Below are positions 44,791 to 55,837 of a stretch of 64,000 bases of DNA, piece after piece. The notes beneath the pieces were generated by a model. That model did no database searches, had not been told where the DNA came from, and worked only from the letters and a program-made list of their open reading frames with translations. Origin of the DNA: Reticulitermes speratus (taxonomy: Eukaryota > Arthropoda > Insecta > Blattodea > Rhinotermitidae); the NCBI GenBank assembly GCA_021186555.1, contig JAJKFL010000042.1, forward strand, positions 41,887,980 through 41,951,979, read 5' to 3'. Both the position numbers and the translations under genes were made by a program. Each line of letters starts with the position of its first letter. Position 1 is the stretch's first letter.

Positions 44791-45411
44791 TGTGAGAAGG
44801 GTTGCCATGAACGTGTTTTGGAGGTAATGGTATATTTCTTCTTTTACTGAAAGGGAATCAGGTCATTTTTTTAGTAACACCCGGTAGCTGAAAGGGAATA
44901 ATCAAGCCTATGTGTTGTTACCGTGAGATAAAATAACAAGATAAGGTATAAATCACTTAATTAACACGAAACTGGTGCCCCGTAATTTAATACACGCCTA
45001 TATCCGCAATCTTACACGAAACTGAGGAGGATGTTTTTAACAGCATGGGACCCGCGAGCTTCGATTTTCCCTGCAAGTTTCATTTCACGGCCTCTTCAGA
45101 TTTATCGGTTTTATTTTAATGAGAATATTTCCTCATGTACACAGAACCATATCCTTCTGAGTAATGCCAAACAATTGTTCTGGTTACTGATCCAGTTGGT
45201 CTGGTTCTCTTTACTTCTAATTAGTGGGCTGTATGTAGCCCTGACCTTCTAGACTTCTTTTCGGGCGGTACCCATTTTAAATCCAAGCCACATTACTGGA
45301 TATTTCACCGAGGCTTCGCATTGTTTTCCTCCGACTGGCCAAGCTGTTGATGAAAGTCTGTCATAATAGACAGTAACCGTTTTCAAAATATTTATGCGTG
45401 ATGATCTTATT

Positions 45412-45715
45412 GGGCGCTTTCGCATAGTCGCAAAAAGCGCCTATTAGGTTCTTCATGTCCGTCTGTCCACATATCAGCACGGATTCCACGGGACAGGTTT
45501 TCGTGAAATTTTGTGTTGGACAATTTTATGAAAATCTGTTGAGAAAATCCAAATTTTGTTAAAACCAGGCCAAATATCGGGCATTTTGATGAAGACCTTA
45601 GTATGTTTTTTTTGTTTCGGGCGAAATTAAATCCAAATAAAAGCGCTCCCTTCCAGTGAAGTGGTGTCAGACTGTTAGGATAGTCGAAGACGTATAAACG
45701 TTACGCGAACGCGTC
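45412..45715. mobile_element. TIR-F element, copy 2
   Basis: Left end gggcgctttcgcatagtcgc, right end gttacgcgaacgcgtc; the same right end appears in copy 1 as ggttacgtgaacgcgcc. Inside: gattccacgggacaggtttt, cgtgaaattttgtgttgg, aaaaccaggccaaatatcgg. It is shorter than copy 1 (304 against 443 bases). Confidence 0.6.
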
Positions 45716-45739
45716 ACAGTATTACGTTGTACGTAGGAC

Positions 45740-46200
45740 TGCCATACGTCCCATTTCCCCCGGACATGTCCTGTTTTTTGGCCCAGAACTTTTTGTCCGA
45801 GCGTTTTTTAATGTTATAGAAATGTCCGAGTTTTGACTGTTTGCTATTTCTCAAAAGCTTTGCATGTTTTAATTGTACTGAAAACGTAAAACATTTCTGC
45901 TACTTTTTAAAGGAATCCGTAATTATAATATTATATTAGCATTGTCCTAGTCAAAAAGAGTTCAACGTTGACCTTTGGAATGTCTCGGAAAACTTCGCCG
46001 CGGAAATTCTCAACAGCTTTAATTTAGTGAAAAACGTGCTTGAAGCACGTCTTCCTCTGAATTTTATACGCATGAAATTTAAATAACTCTTTAGCTGAGA
46101 AACTTTGAGAAGGACTTTTATTTGGTGTAATTATGACGATTTATATTACCTCTTTTTAACCTTTGTCTGTGATATATCCTCCTTTTAATGTCCTCTGTTC
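45740..46200. other. Unassigned; possible DNA-transposon scrap
   Basis: aggactgccatacgtcccat, then ggacatgtcctgttttttgg at 45736-45782 reminds me of the ends of some hAT-type non-autonomous elements. The matching opposite end was not found. Confidence 0.25.
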
Positions 46201-46242
46201 TTATGATGTGTGTATGTATGTATGTATGTATGTATGTATGGT
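46201..46242. repeat. (TATG)n microsatellite
   Basis: About eight tatg units. Confidence 0.9.
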
Positions 46243-46504
46243 AGCTTGGTTATACGTACATTGCCAATCGTGTTTTATTGTACGCAGCCTTTATTGACAT
46301 TCTGCATGTCTTCAGTATCTCTTACGAACAGCACAGTATGAGTTTGGGTTTGTCCTTAACTCTTGGCTAATTGAAATTCTTTATGTCAGATGTGGTTACT
46401 AATTAACCCCTTAATTTGCTGTATTTGTTGTGCATGTTCATAAACGTAAGGCCAGAGAGTGTATGTGCTTTGTATAGTTCTTAGATTAAGTAAAGATTTT
46501 ATGG

Positions 46505-46659
46505 AATAAAACAACCAGCAAGGTACACATCCCTGGATCACAAATGCATTTAATATCTGCTACATGTTTCGACCTTCTTCACCATCATGAAGGATACCCT
46601 GTAGGAGATATTAAACGTACGTGTGATCCATGAATGTGTACCTTGTTCATTGTTTTATT
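46505..46659. repeat. FB-3 foldback element
   Basis: Arms of about 60 bases: left aataaaacaaccagcaaggt, acacatccctggatcacaaa, ttaatatctgctacatg; right gagatattaaacgtacgtgt, gatccatgaatgtgtacctt, gttcattgttttatt. The minus strand of the loop has cgaaacatgtagc, but the CTGATGA box has changed to TTCATGA. Confidence 0.8.
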
Positions 46660-47145
46660 TAATAAATTGATGTACAGTGTAGAAATTATTGCGTAATTAA
46701 GTATCTATGATGTTCACGGACGCATTAACCGACAGGATTTTCTAATGCAGGCTGCTCTCTGTGAGGTATTAACTGAACTTTTAATTTCATTGCCATGGAC
46801 TTGGGCTCCATACGGTTACTTGGGACTTTGAATACAGAAAAATATTAAATTGCACAACAGTGCCCGTTTTAAAGGCACAGGTCAATATTTTTGGGGACGG
46901 GGGCAGTGGAAAACAAATGATAAACATAGTATATGCTTTAGTATTATTATTGTTGTTGTCTTTGTATGTTATTTTGTGTGCAGAAAGTTGACTTAAATAC
47001 AGATTCTGTTACAGATATTTGTATTTGTCGGATATGGTCTCGAAGATTTGCATCGTCCTCATCACGTTTGTAATTTATGACTTACATACATCATTTCGTA
47101 TTGCGTAATGAATTATTTGGGCCTAGGCAAATATTTGTTACACAA
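46660..47145. other. No gene or recognised repeat
   Basis: AT-rich spacer without long frames. Confidence 0.45.
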
Positions 47146-47149
47146 AACC

Positions 47150-47200
47150 AACTGCTACATGTTTCAGCTTTAAGTAAACCATTATCAGACTGTACAGGAT
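47150..47200. repeat. FB-3 core, minus strand
   Basis: Minus strand: acagtctgataatggtttac, then ttaaagctgaaacatgtagc. CTGATAA replaces CTGATGA and the stem is weak, so this copy looks dead. Confidence 0.45.
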
Positions 47201-47204
47201 TTAC

Positions 47205-48730
47205 AAGAGGGCATAATGTACAACAATGCAAGTAATATTAATCAATAATTGTTAGGGCTCAAAATTGTCACATTCCGTATTCGTTAATATCATGACCAAT
47301 ATGTCGTCGTCACAACTTTTTACAAAAACAGTCTTATGTTTCTGTTAATAGTCTTCAGTTTAACAGATCTGCGTTTAGTAACCGTAATTCTAAACACATA
47401 AATCGATTTTCCAGAAGGCCGATCACCGTGATCGTGTTACACGTGGCAGACCAAGTGTTTCTGTTGGAGCATATTCACAGCACATCGTGAAACGGAGTTT
47501 AATTAACAAACATATAAAAAAAAATGTTTTCTCTATGTTAAACAGAAGCATAAGGTTTGCGGAACGTAACACGATAATCAGCTTTTCCTCACTAATTCAC
47601 ATTTTTTATATTAAACATGTTATTATTTAGAATTCTGGAAATAAGTTATTTGTGGTGGTTTTAATATTTTCACGCATGTGACAGTCTTAATCTATCATGA
47701 TGCAAGCTGGACATTTTCCATTTTCTGAGGTATTGCTATGCACGACGTTTTAGGAAATGGTTTGTTCTAGTCATCTGGTGATTATCATGCTGAACAATTT
47801 ACTGACGTCCAGTACTTCAGTTATCAATCAAAGTATGACCCGCTATTATTAAAAGAATTTTGTTTTCCTAAGCTTTAATTCTCATTATTCGATAAGAAGC
47901 TTAATACATACGCCTCCTTCTTTGATCTTCTATGTCACATTTTGGAAACGGGGGTTTTTTTTTTTTTTTAAATAGTAAAGGATATTGTACCTTTATCGTT
48001 TCTCGGGTTTTCACCCATTTGAATCTTAGATGTTTCTGAGAACATATTTTTGTCTCCTTAGCACTAGTTTTACTAATTTATCAACTTCGTGCATTCTCGA
48101 CAGAAAGAGTAAACAATAAAACTTCTTATCTTCGTTTTCCTCCAGCTTACGTTGAGATATGAAATTATCTGGAAAATATTTTTGAACATCTTATGAACAT
48201 ACTGCAAATGAAATGATTTGTATCCTTTCTATGGAACTGGAAGATGATCAAATATTTCCTCCTTTTCCTTTTGTCTTTTCGCTTTAGAATCCAGCTCATA
48301 AGAAATATACACAAAAATCAACATGCAAATAATTTCTCGGGTTCCGAACCCGTGCCAGTTTTGCATTTTTTTTTTTTTTTTTGTGTACTGACTCACATTC
48401 CTTTTATGTGCACTGAATCTCAGATCTTATTTCCCTCTGGAACTGCCTTAAAAAGGCTTGACATGAAGACGTACTGAATTGTATAATACAGGTGCGTGCG
48501 ATGTCAAGTATTTTGATGCTGTGTTACATGTCTGGGTAGGGGATTATTGTCAACTGTAGGAGGAACTGGGACAGGAGATTAGGGAGCTTGTCTTTAACCA
48601 GTCGAGAGTCTGGTTTTTCGAACGATGGAATTATTATTTAATGACCACTTAGTATTAAAATAAAATAAAAGATTGAAGACACTTCAAGTCGGATTCTTGG
48701 TGGAGGAGATGTAAAAGTATTGGGATTATT
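47205..48730. other. No gene; T tracts at 47955 and 48366
   Basis: Two T runs of about 15 and 18 bases and many short frames. Nothing family-like. Confidence 0.45.
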
Positions 48731-48734
48731 TGGT

Positions 48735-49005
48735 CTTTTTTAGCGACGTTGTGTGAGCCACTGGTCTTATATCGCGCCGAATTAAAAATCTGGCTGATAA
48801 TGGATAGTCAGTGTTGTTATGGATATGGAGTAAAGCAGTCGTGGCCTGTATTAAGGCAATATCTGGGCATCTGCCCGCACACATTCAGTGGGGGCGGCGC
48901 ACTTTCGAAACTCAGATATTCTGAATATGAAAAGGAATTTCTTTTTTACTTTCGAATTAATTACGAGACAGGAGTGTTAACCACTCCGTCACAATGACAA
49001 GTCAG
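48735..49005 (+). repeat. Dispersed repeat with tRNA-like end
   Basis: The translation ends EYEKEF then NYETGVLTTPSQ, which resembles the spurious peptides often predicted across tRNA-derived repeats of this insect group. The nucleotide order (gacaggagtgttaaccactc, then cgtcacaatgac) fits a degenerate SINE end. I infer a repeat rather than a gene. Confidence 0.35.
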
Positions 49006-49267
49006 TCAGGATTACAATAACTTGTTAAGATGTAAGGTGTGTGAAGGATTCATGTGAGAGGAAAGGCTTCAAATGCTGGGTGTCTGCATTTTGTCCTTTG
49101 TTAATATCTGAGTAGGACTGAGTGTTTCGGGAACTGAACCTGTTTTATGTCCTTGTTGTAAAGAGGGCAGGTCTGCTTCTCAGTTGATATCCTGTGTCAT
49201 ACACCATCAGAAAGGTGTGGAATGTAGAATGTTTTGTTGGTATACGATTTTTATATCCAGTTTTTAA

Positions 49268-49295
49268 TTTGTAATCAACTGCAGTTGATTACAAA
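49268..49295. repeat. Perfect 28-base palindrome
   Basis: The sequence equals its own reverse complement over 28 bases, centred on ctgcag. No loop separates the halves. Confidence 0.95.
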
Positions 49296-49610
49296 GTGGG
49301 CAAACATGGACATTTTCGCCTGTCTGTCCTCACACACATAAACGTAGACCGGTTGGACAGAACCGGCTGTTAGCGATATCTCGGTGAAGGTTCACTGTTG
49401 CGTGGGCAGTTCTTAGGTTCTACGGCGCTCAGCTCTGCATGTTCAGGTGCGTGCTGCTTGGAAACGTTTTGATTGTAATTTTAATTTTATCGTTCACGGA
49501 CATTTTACGGACGAAAGTTTTTGCTCGAAGTGGGATTTCCAATGTGTAAGTCAAGGTGCTAGAATTTAATGTCATTTATCCGCGAAGCACTGAAATACAA
49601 AGTCGCCTAT
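49296..49610. repeat. Possible TIR-F relative
   Basis: gcctgtctgtcctcacacac, ggttggacagaaccggctgt, agcgatatctcggtgaaggt resemble blocks in TIR-F (a 'tgtctgtcc' entry and a 'gatatctcg' word). The ends are not identified. Confidence 0.3.
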
Positions 49611-49757
49611 ATCTTGTGCAATATCTGATGTATAGGCCTATATGTCATGAGTGATATGAATGTGTCTTGGTGTTTGATAATGTTTTAAAACATCCTTTTT
49701 TCATTTCGATAATTTGCAATCGATATCTGTGTATGATGCCGTCTTGAAATCTCGTTT

Positions 49758-49759
<2 letters not shown>

Positions 49760-49792
<33 letters not shown>

Positions 49793-49830
49793 TGTACGTA
49801 CATATGTATGTATTCATGTATGTATGTTTG
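49760..49830. repeat. (TG)n with adjoining tatg units
   Basis: About 15 TG dinucleotides, then gtatg and catgta units. Confidence 0.9.
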
Positions 49831-50329
49831 TATGTAACGACGATGCCAGTTACTAAGCTTGCATCACGCCAGGAGACCTATTCCCATAGCTTCACATTTC
49901 GTACATTCTTATTATTAGCTTAGTAATGAATTTGCTGCTCTCTTTACGGCGCTGCACTTATATGCAGGCAGTACCTACTTCATTGGTCGACAGAGTGTGC
50001 TTCTGTGTTACGTACGAATCTTAGGAAAAACAATACGTGAGTCTCAGTTATTACCGCACAACACGTAGTACACTCGCTCACGCAAACATTCATGATGCTT
50101 TTAATACCGCGCAGTTCACATTCCTCTACAGTGCTTTAATTACAATTTAGAGAATTTTTTACAGATTGTAACTTATGTTTCAAAGTAGATGATATTAAAT
50201 CATGTGTGAAGTGACTGGATTTGCAATAACCCTACGTGATCCTGATCGAACACGTGTGGTACATTTTAACATTTTATAATGTTAACGAAAAGTTGGTTTT
50301 AGTGTTGCAATCGTTGTTCACTAATTTAA

Positions 50330-50542
50330 TTTTTCACAATAGTTTATTCTTAAAATTCCCCTATACGTATTTCGGTGGTTTAAACCACCATCTTCAGGGG
50401 GTCATAGAAATTAATATGCATAGACTTTACAGTTATTACATATGTGGTTATATTCATATATGTAGAATATGAGTGGGCTGATAATGTCCACTTGGTACAG
50501 TATGTAAAATAAATTACTATAAGAATAAACTATTGTGAAAAA
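50330..50542. mobile_element. FB-3 element with perfect 23-base ends
   Basis: The 23 bases at 50330-50352 and 50520-50542 are exact inverted copies. Inside, the minus strand carries a hammerhead-like core: outer stem CCCC/GGGG (50398-50401 with 50358-50361), CTGAAGA (50391-50397), an extra T, a 16-base self-complementary stem II (50374-50389), GAAA (50370-50373), stem III ATA/TAT and A at 50362. There is no transposase. Confidence 0.8.
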
Positions 50543-50544
50543 GT

Positions 50545-51695
50545 TTATGTGCATTAGTTGGTGATTATTGAACATATCTCATTTGAAAATGCACGGTAAA
50601 TACAAAGTTAAGTTTAACAGGAGTTTACGATTCTTATACCGGTTATATTAAAACATATACTTTACCTCGTACTCGAGGTGGATGAATACGTCAGGCGGAC
50701 GAAACTGTACAAGTGTTAAAAGTCGTGAGATTGAAAATAATACTGATGGTATTCAGTTAATAATTTTGCTGATTCTGTAATTTAGGTGCACTTACGATCA
50801 AGGAATTACTGCGGCTTTAATTGACCACGCAGTACTCGGAGGTGGTTACGTAATCAAAGCAGGTGTCCCTATCTTTCGTCTAACACTTTGTCATTTGTTT
50901 CGCGAAGCACATAAATTTTATCAGTTACCTCGAAAATATATATATTTAATTTCAAGTGTATCCACTGGAATTAATTGAACAAGGTTCCTGTATGTTTTAT
51001 GAATTTAATTTAACTCAGCGGTTATCGTCCTTTGCTTAACATTTTCACGTGTGAAGATGGAAGGCATGAAGAGATATGCAAAGTAACTTTTCTTTTCTTC
51101 TTTTTGGAATTGTTTAATTCTTACCGATGGAAATGAAGATTTCTAGTCAGTCAGCGATTCTAAATAAAACATACACGCATCATTAGTGATATGTGACATG
51201 TAAACAATTTTTATTAAAGTTTAAATATTATCAGATTAAAAGCATTTATCATACTTCTTTATGGTGGCCGCATGTAACTTTAACCGAGGAATAAAACATT
51301 CAAACTATCAAATATGAGGAAAATCAAAAAACCGGTTTCGTGTCTGTCTGTAACATTCACGCTATGTCATATGCGATGCTGCAGTCATTATGGCAGATAC
51401 ATGTCTTATTAGAAGGAAGAGATTTTTGAAGAGAAACCATGTAAAGTATTTTCCATTTTATAAGTTCAGTACTAGAATTCACATATCTATATCCGTGTTC
51501 ACTGTTTAAAATAAGAGTTTTTCACTGAATATTTATCGTACGGAATGCTGTCACTTTACACTTCAACCATTTCGAACCATAATTTATTGCCGAACCTTGC
51601 CATACTTAAAGTTACTTCACTGCCATGTCAGTATTAAGATCACTATCTTCTGCGATGTGACAATGTGGTTTTGCACCTAATTACGAGTGTTTCAT
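50545..51695. other. No gene or recognised repeat
   Basis: More than 1 kb of AT-rich sequence without a frame above 60 codons and without any repeat family that I can name. Confidence 0.5.
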
Positions 51696-51699
51696 AGGA

Positions 51700-51810
51700 A
51701 CCTGCACCTTCCTTCTTGATGGTAGAATTCCAGACTACACGGCGTCATATACCAGAATATCGCAGTCCTAGTATTTAACGTCTGCAGAACGTCGTACCTC
51801 ATATCCCATC
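51700..51810. repeat. FB-2 right half
   Basis: aattccagactacacggcgt, catataccagaatatcgcag, then cgtcgtacctcatatcccat. Inner and outer right arm only. Confidence 0.6.
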
Positions 51811-52113
51811 TTAGTAGTTTGCTGCTGTTATATTGGTATTACTGGTGGTAAGGGATTAAGATGTTGAAAAATTCGTGTTCTGGTATGGCATGACGTTCAT
51901 TCCAGGCAGTGTGTGAAGCAGTTTTCAGTTGAAGTGTTTTCGGGTGCAGAAAGACAGTAGGTCGTACATGTAGGCGCAAATGCATGTGATGAGACCAGAA
52001 AACAGACTTTATTTGCAAATTAAGATTTCATGGACTAATATGCAAAAGTAGTCACTGAAGTCATAACATGTAGTTCTGTCAACTTAACTTTTAGTTCACC
52101 GTGCAGTATGGTA

Positions 52114-52397
52114 ATAGATAACCTTCATCAACCAACAACTGCACTAATTAAAATGTATTTAACACTTTAAGATTGCCCTACATATGTTTCGGTCACGAAG
52201 TGACCATCATCAGGGGCGTCGTACGCACGTGTGTGCACTTCACTTCACACTGTCCATACAGCATGAAGTGAAGTGCACACACGTGCGTACGACGCCCCTG
52301 ATGATGGTCACTTCGTGACCGAAACATATGTAGGGCAATCTTAAAGTGTTAAATAAATTTTAATTAGTGCAGTTGTTGGTTGATGAAGGTTATCTAT
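52114..52397. mobile_element. Near-perfect 134-base inverted repeat, FB-3
   Basis: Arms 52114-52247 and 52264-52397 are reverse complements at 133 of 134 positions; the exception is g52155 opposite a52356. The 16-base spacer can pair four more bases (52250-52253 with 52258-52261). Each arm holds a hammerhead-like core, one per strand. On the plus strand: stem I GCCC/GGGC, CTGATGA (52298-52304), extra T, stem II GGTCAC/GTGACC, GAAA, stem III ACA/TGT, A at 52332. There is no open frame inside. Confidence 0.95.
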
Positions 52398-52573
52398 GTG
52401 GTTCTGTCTTCATCTTCCTCAGTTACCAGTTTCCACCTGAACCGTCAATATTATATTTAATGTTGTGTGTTTATTTATTTGTGATTCAATCTTTACATGG
52501 ATCCATTCCCATGTAACACCAAGTAACATTTAATGTAGTATATGTAATATGTAGCTTGCCTGTTTGTGTTGCC

Positions 52574-52779
52574 TACGGCGGACTTAATAGAGAACTCCCA
52601 AAGTTGACTGTTATGAAATTTATTCCATATTATAGCCAATACATACTATAGCAACTCCTGTTAAAGCCATGTCGTCAGCAGCGTGACAATCCTCGCATGA
52701 AGAAAAAGCAGAGTAAATTTTCGAAACGTCGTGTACCTTACATAGAAGCTGCCTCACCTAGAGAAAAATGTCCGCCGTA
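52574..52779. mobile_element. Possible small TIR element
   Basis: tacggcggac (52574-52583) is repeated inverted as gtccgccgta (52770-52779). The interior contains cgaaacgtcgtgtacc. It may be a decayed FB relative or a separate miniature element. Confidence 0.4.
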
Positions 52780-52784
52780 ATATT

Positions 52785-53307
52785 GGTGTCACAGACCGTT
52801 GTGGAAAATTTACATTGATCTGTAGCAGTTCCACACGTTGAGTAACATATGTTTCCGCAATTTCCTGTTAATTATTTTTAAGGGTTCGCGAATTTTTTAC
52901 GTCACCAAATTTTTGCCGTAATTTGGTTGTTACTGCAGTAAGACGCGCTTTAGCAAAGCAATGGTTGCTAAGCATCGTGAATCCTTATATACGTGACACT
53001 TCGCTTTATATCTGCTGGTCGTGCCAAGTGAGTCTAGTCGTGTGTCAAAGCATATAATTTCTAGCTACGTGATTAATATTTACTCCTGTGTTAGCATAAT
53101 CCAAGGGGGTATGTGACAGGGTAGTTTGAATTAAAATTTTGGTAGGGTATGAAAAGAGCATTAGTCTCCTTGTACCCCATTTCTTTTAATCGAACGTGGC
53201 CACCTTAAGTTTCCAAAATAAAAAAACTTAATTCCTTTACTGAGGGATAAACCCATAATATTTTACCATAACATGAAACTTCAATCTGATGTAAAGAAGC
53301 TTATATA

Positions 53308-53351
<44 letters not shown>

Positions 53352-53895
53352 ACCTGAGATAGCAAATGCATTGCTGCAAGTTTCTGAGGATTATAGTGGT
53401 CCACGCAAGTAAAAAAGTCTGGTGATCACACTGAGTTTGTGGTGTAAGATGGAGAGCGAGAGAGAAAGAGGGAAAAAAGAGAAGCATAAAATAAAAAATA
53501 TGACCGCTTGAATTATTAAATTAATATTCAGGCCACGAATATGACTAACCCAGAGAGTGTTATTTCACTGCGTTTGGACATCAGCGACATTTCTTTTCCG
53601 TACAATTTAGCGCCTCTGCTAATGTAGGAACCGAGCGATTATAATCTTTCTTGAAACAGTTTAAAGTTTTACAGTAAGCTTATCTTTTCATGGAAAAGTG
53701 TTCTAGGCGATTGCTTGTAATGGTGAGGTTTTTTTTTACCAGTCTCTTCATAAATAATGGTTGTTAATATGAGTCGTCATTTAATTTATTGACCAAGTAT
53801 CTGATATATTTGTTACATCGTCATCACATGTTACTTTAAGTGTAGTTGTATCAGTGATGAATGTGATGTTTGTTCTAACCAATTTCTGTTACACC
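52785..53895. other. No gene; (TA)n at 53310-53342
   Basis: A TA run of about 32 bases at 53310-53342 separates stretches of anonymous AT-rich sequence. Confidence 0.5.
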
Positions 53896-53934
53896 ATGAA
53901 ATACTGTAAGGCTTCAAAGAGGAGTCCAGGCTAT

Positions 53935-54370
53935 CCTTTGAAATGTATACATTTAGAGCGTAGGTTTGTATGGTGCAGAAACTTGGGACACTTCGGAAAA
54001 TATAGGGTGTTTCTTTACTGCTTGACCGATAAGAGCCGGTCCAACGCTCCGCCCGACGCTCTGCCAGCGTTGCGTCTTACGCCGCATGTCGGGGAGGCTT
54101 AACAGTCGATGACGGGAGCTAGACAAAGGATCGCAGTGATAGTAAACATTAGAAAGTAATAAAACGTCACTAGAGGTTGTGGTCGGCGTTTGTCGTTCAA
54201 GTAGGAAAAAAAAACATCCTAGAGATCAGAAATACCTGGAAAGTTCTGAAATGTGGCGCTGGAGAAGGATGAAGGCGATCAGTTGGACCGATCGTGTGAA
54301 AAATGAAGAAGTGTTATATAGAGTCGAGGAAGGAAGGATCATCCAACATTCGTTAAAACGAAGGAAGGCC
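53935..54370 (+). pseudogene. LINE-beta remnant split by an insertion
   Basis: Upstream part (53935-54000): gcgtaggtttgtatggtgca, gaaacttgggacacttcgga. Downstream part (54222-54370): DQKYLESSEMWRWRRMKAIS, WTDRVKNEEVLYRVEE. In the intact order (37700-37735) cacttcggaaagtagatcag is continuous; here about 220 bases lie between cttcggaaa and gatcag. The copy stops at about 54370. Confidence 0.85.
54003..54221. mobile_element. Miniature element inside LINE-beta
   Basis: Left end tagggtgtttctttact, right end (complement) taggatgttttttttttcct. These are imperfect inverted ends of about 28 bases, with TA at the junctions. The interior is GC-rich (ccggtccaacgctccgcccg) and non-coding. TA targeting suggests a Tc1/mariner-type non-autonomous element, which is an inference from the ends alone. 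Confidence 0.55.
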
Positions 54371-54654
54371 AGTCTAGTTCTGACAAACTGAAACTTGCGG
54401 GGTGTGGAAGTGCTAAAAGGAGCGAGCAAGACGGCAGCGTGGGTAAGAGGCTGATATCTGTTTTATGGCATCATTGTGATTGTGTTTGTGTAATGTGGAT
54501 AGTGTAATGGCTTTCTGTTCCGTAATATCCACGCTTTCAACGTACCAGATTAATCCACGTAAATTGCTAATTTGATTGTAATTCAAAATGTGGTTAACAA
54601 CGACGGATACTACTTTGAAGTCCCTCCAGGGTATTTTGTATCTTTCATATTACC

Positions 54655-54930
54655 CTCGCTACATATCTCTTGACTGGGCTACAGGCTGGACGGTTCGGGT
54701 TTTTAACCCGGTGAGGCCAAGATGTTTTTCTCTTCTCCTGAACGCCCAGACCAGCTCTGGAGCCCACCAGCATCCTATCCGATGGGTACCGTGGTTCTTT
54801 CCCGAGGGTAATGCGGTCGGTGCGTGGAGTTGATCACTGACACGCCGAGGTTAAGAAGGACTGGAGTTTTATCTCTGCTCCCCTTGTATGCCTTCATGGC
54901 TTGTACAGGGAAAAATTTGCCTTTGTTACG
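54655..54930 (+). repeat. SINE-B, partial head
   Basis: gactgggctacaggctggac, ggttcgggtttttaacccgg, tttttctcttctcctgaacg, cccagaccagctctggagcc, gatgggtaccgtggttcttt, cccgagggtaatgcggtcgg, gaggttaagaaggactggag, gccttcatggcttgtacagg. Confidence 0.9.
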
Positions 54931-55189
54931 TAGCTCTTGGTAAGAAAAATAATTTTAAAAGAATAATAGATTGTTGTAGTGTATAGTGCAGGTAAAGTAG
55001 CGTAAGATTTGTTTATTAAATGCCATTTTTTTAACTTCTGATCGGCATGTATGCGCATACTGAAGAAAGAAACAAAACGCTATTCTATAATATCCCCCTT
55101 TCTCCACACTGAAGTGTGGACAAACTTTTCTATCGTTACTGCAAATAAGTAGCTACTGTCTCCTGCAAAGTGTTACCATCTAGGTTCGT

Positions 55190-55515
55190 AAATAATTACA
55201 TTTGCAAGAACATCCTGCTCCCATCTTCAGGACAGTAGTGTAAGCTGCGAGGGAGGAAACGGAGCAAATTGCGGGGTGGCGGGGCAGTGAGTGAGCCAGT
55301 GGACGTCGGCTACCCTAAGGTGGGGCGGGAGGAGTATTACAAGGTGGAGGTAGCAGGTTCCTCCGAACACTGACGGCGGTTTGGTTGCGACGCTGTGCAA
55401 TTTGATAGGCACCAATGTTTGGAGGAATCCAGCTACAAACTACAGAGCGCGCCATCCCAGCATGCCGTAACCTCAATGTGAGTCACCGCGAGAAGCTCAT
55501 GTGTCATGTTTTTGT
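55190..55515. repeat. FB-2-related element with long GC-rich loop
   Basis: The right part has ggtagcaggttcctccgaac, gttgcgacgctgtgcaattt, gataggcaccaatgtttgga, ggaatccagctacaaacta, gagcgcgccatcccagcatg and ccgtaacctcaatgtgagtc, accgcgag. The left part keeps gctcccatcttcaggaca. The loop 55238-55340 is G-rich and unlike other copies. Confidence 0.6.
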
Positions 55516-55837
55516 GCATCGGACTATGTACTCTCTGTTCCTAGCAGTCGATCAACAACGCCTGCTGTCCCAGTTATTACACAGTTTCACAACACAGTAG
55601 TTGTGTTCCTGAGTTGTATTTTTGCTCCGTGACTTTTAAATGTTCTTTCGAGGGAAAACCCTTCAATATAGTTTCTCCCCGTAATGTGACATTCTAGGAT
55701 TTACACCCTTACGGAAGCATCTGGTAAAATTATGTTTTATACACTTCAATTTTTCCGTTTGTTAAAATATGCATTACCATATTTGTGAATTCTACGCTGT
55801 GTTCTCTTCATACGTTCCTTTCCTTAACAATCGTTTT

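Noticed and set aside
45736-45800. hAT-type transposon end
   Set aside because: Only one end looks similar; no partner end or 8-base duplication was found.
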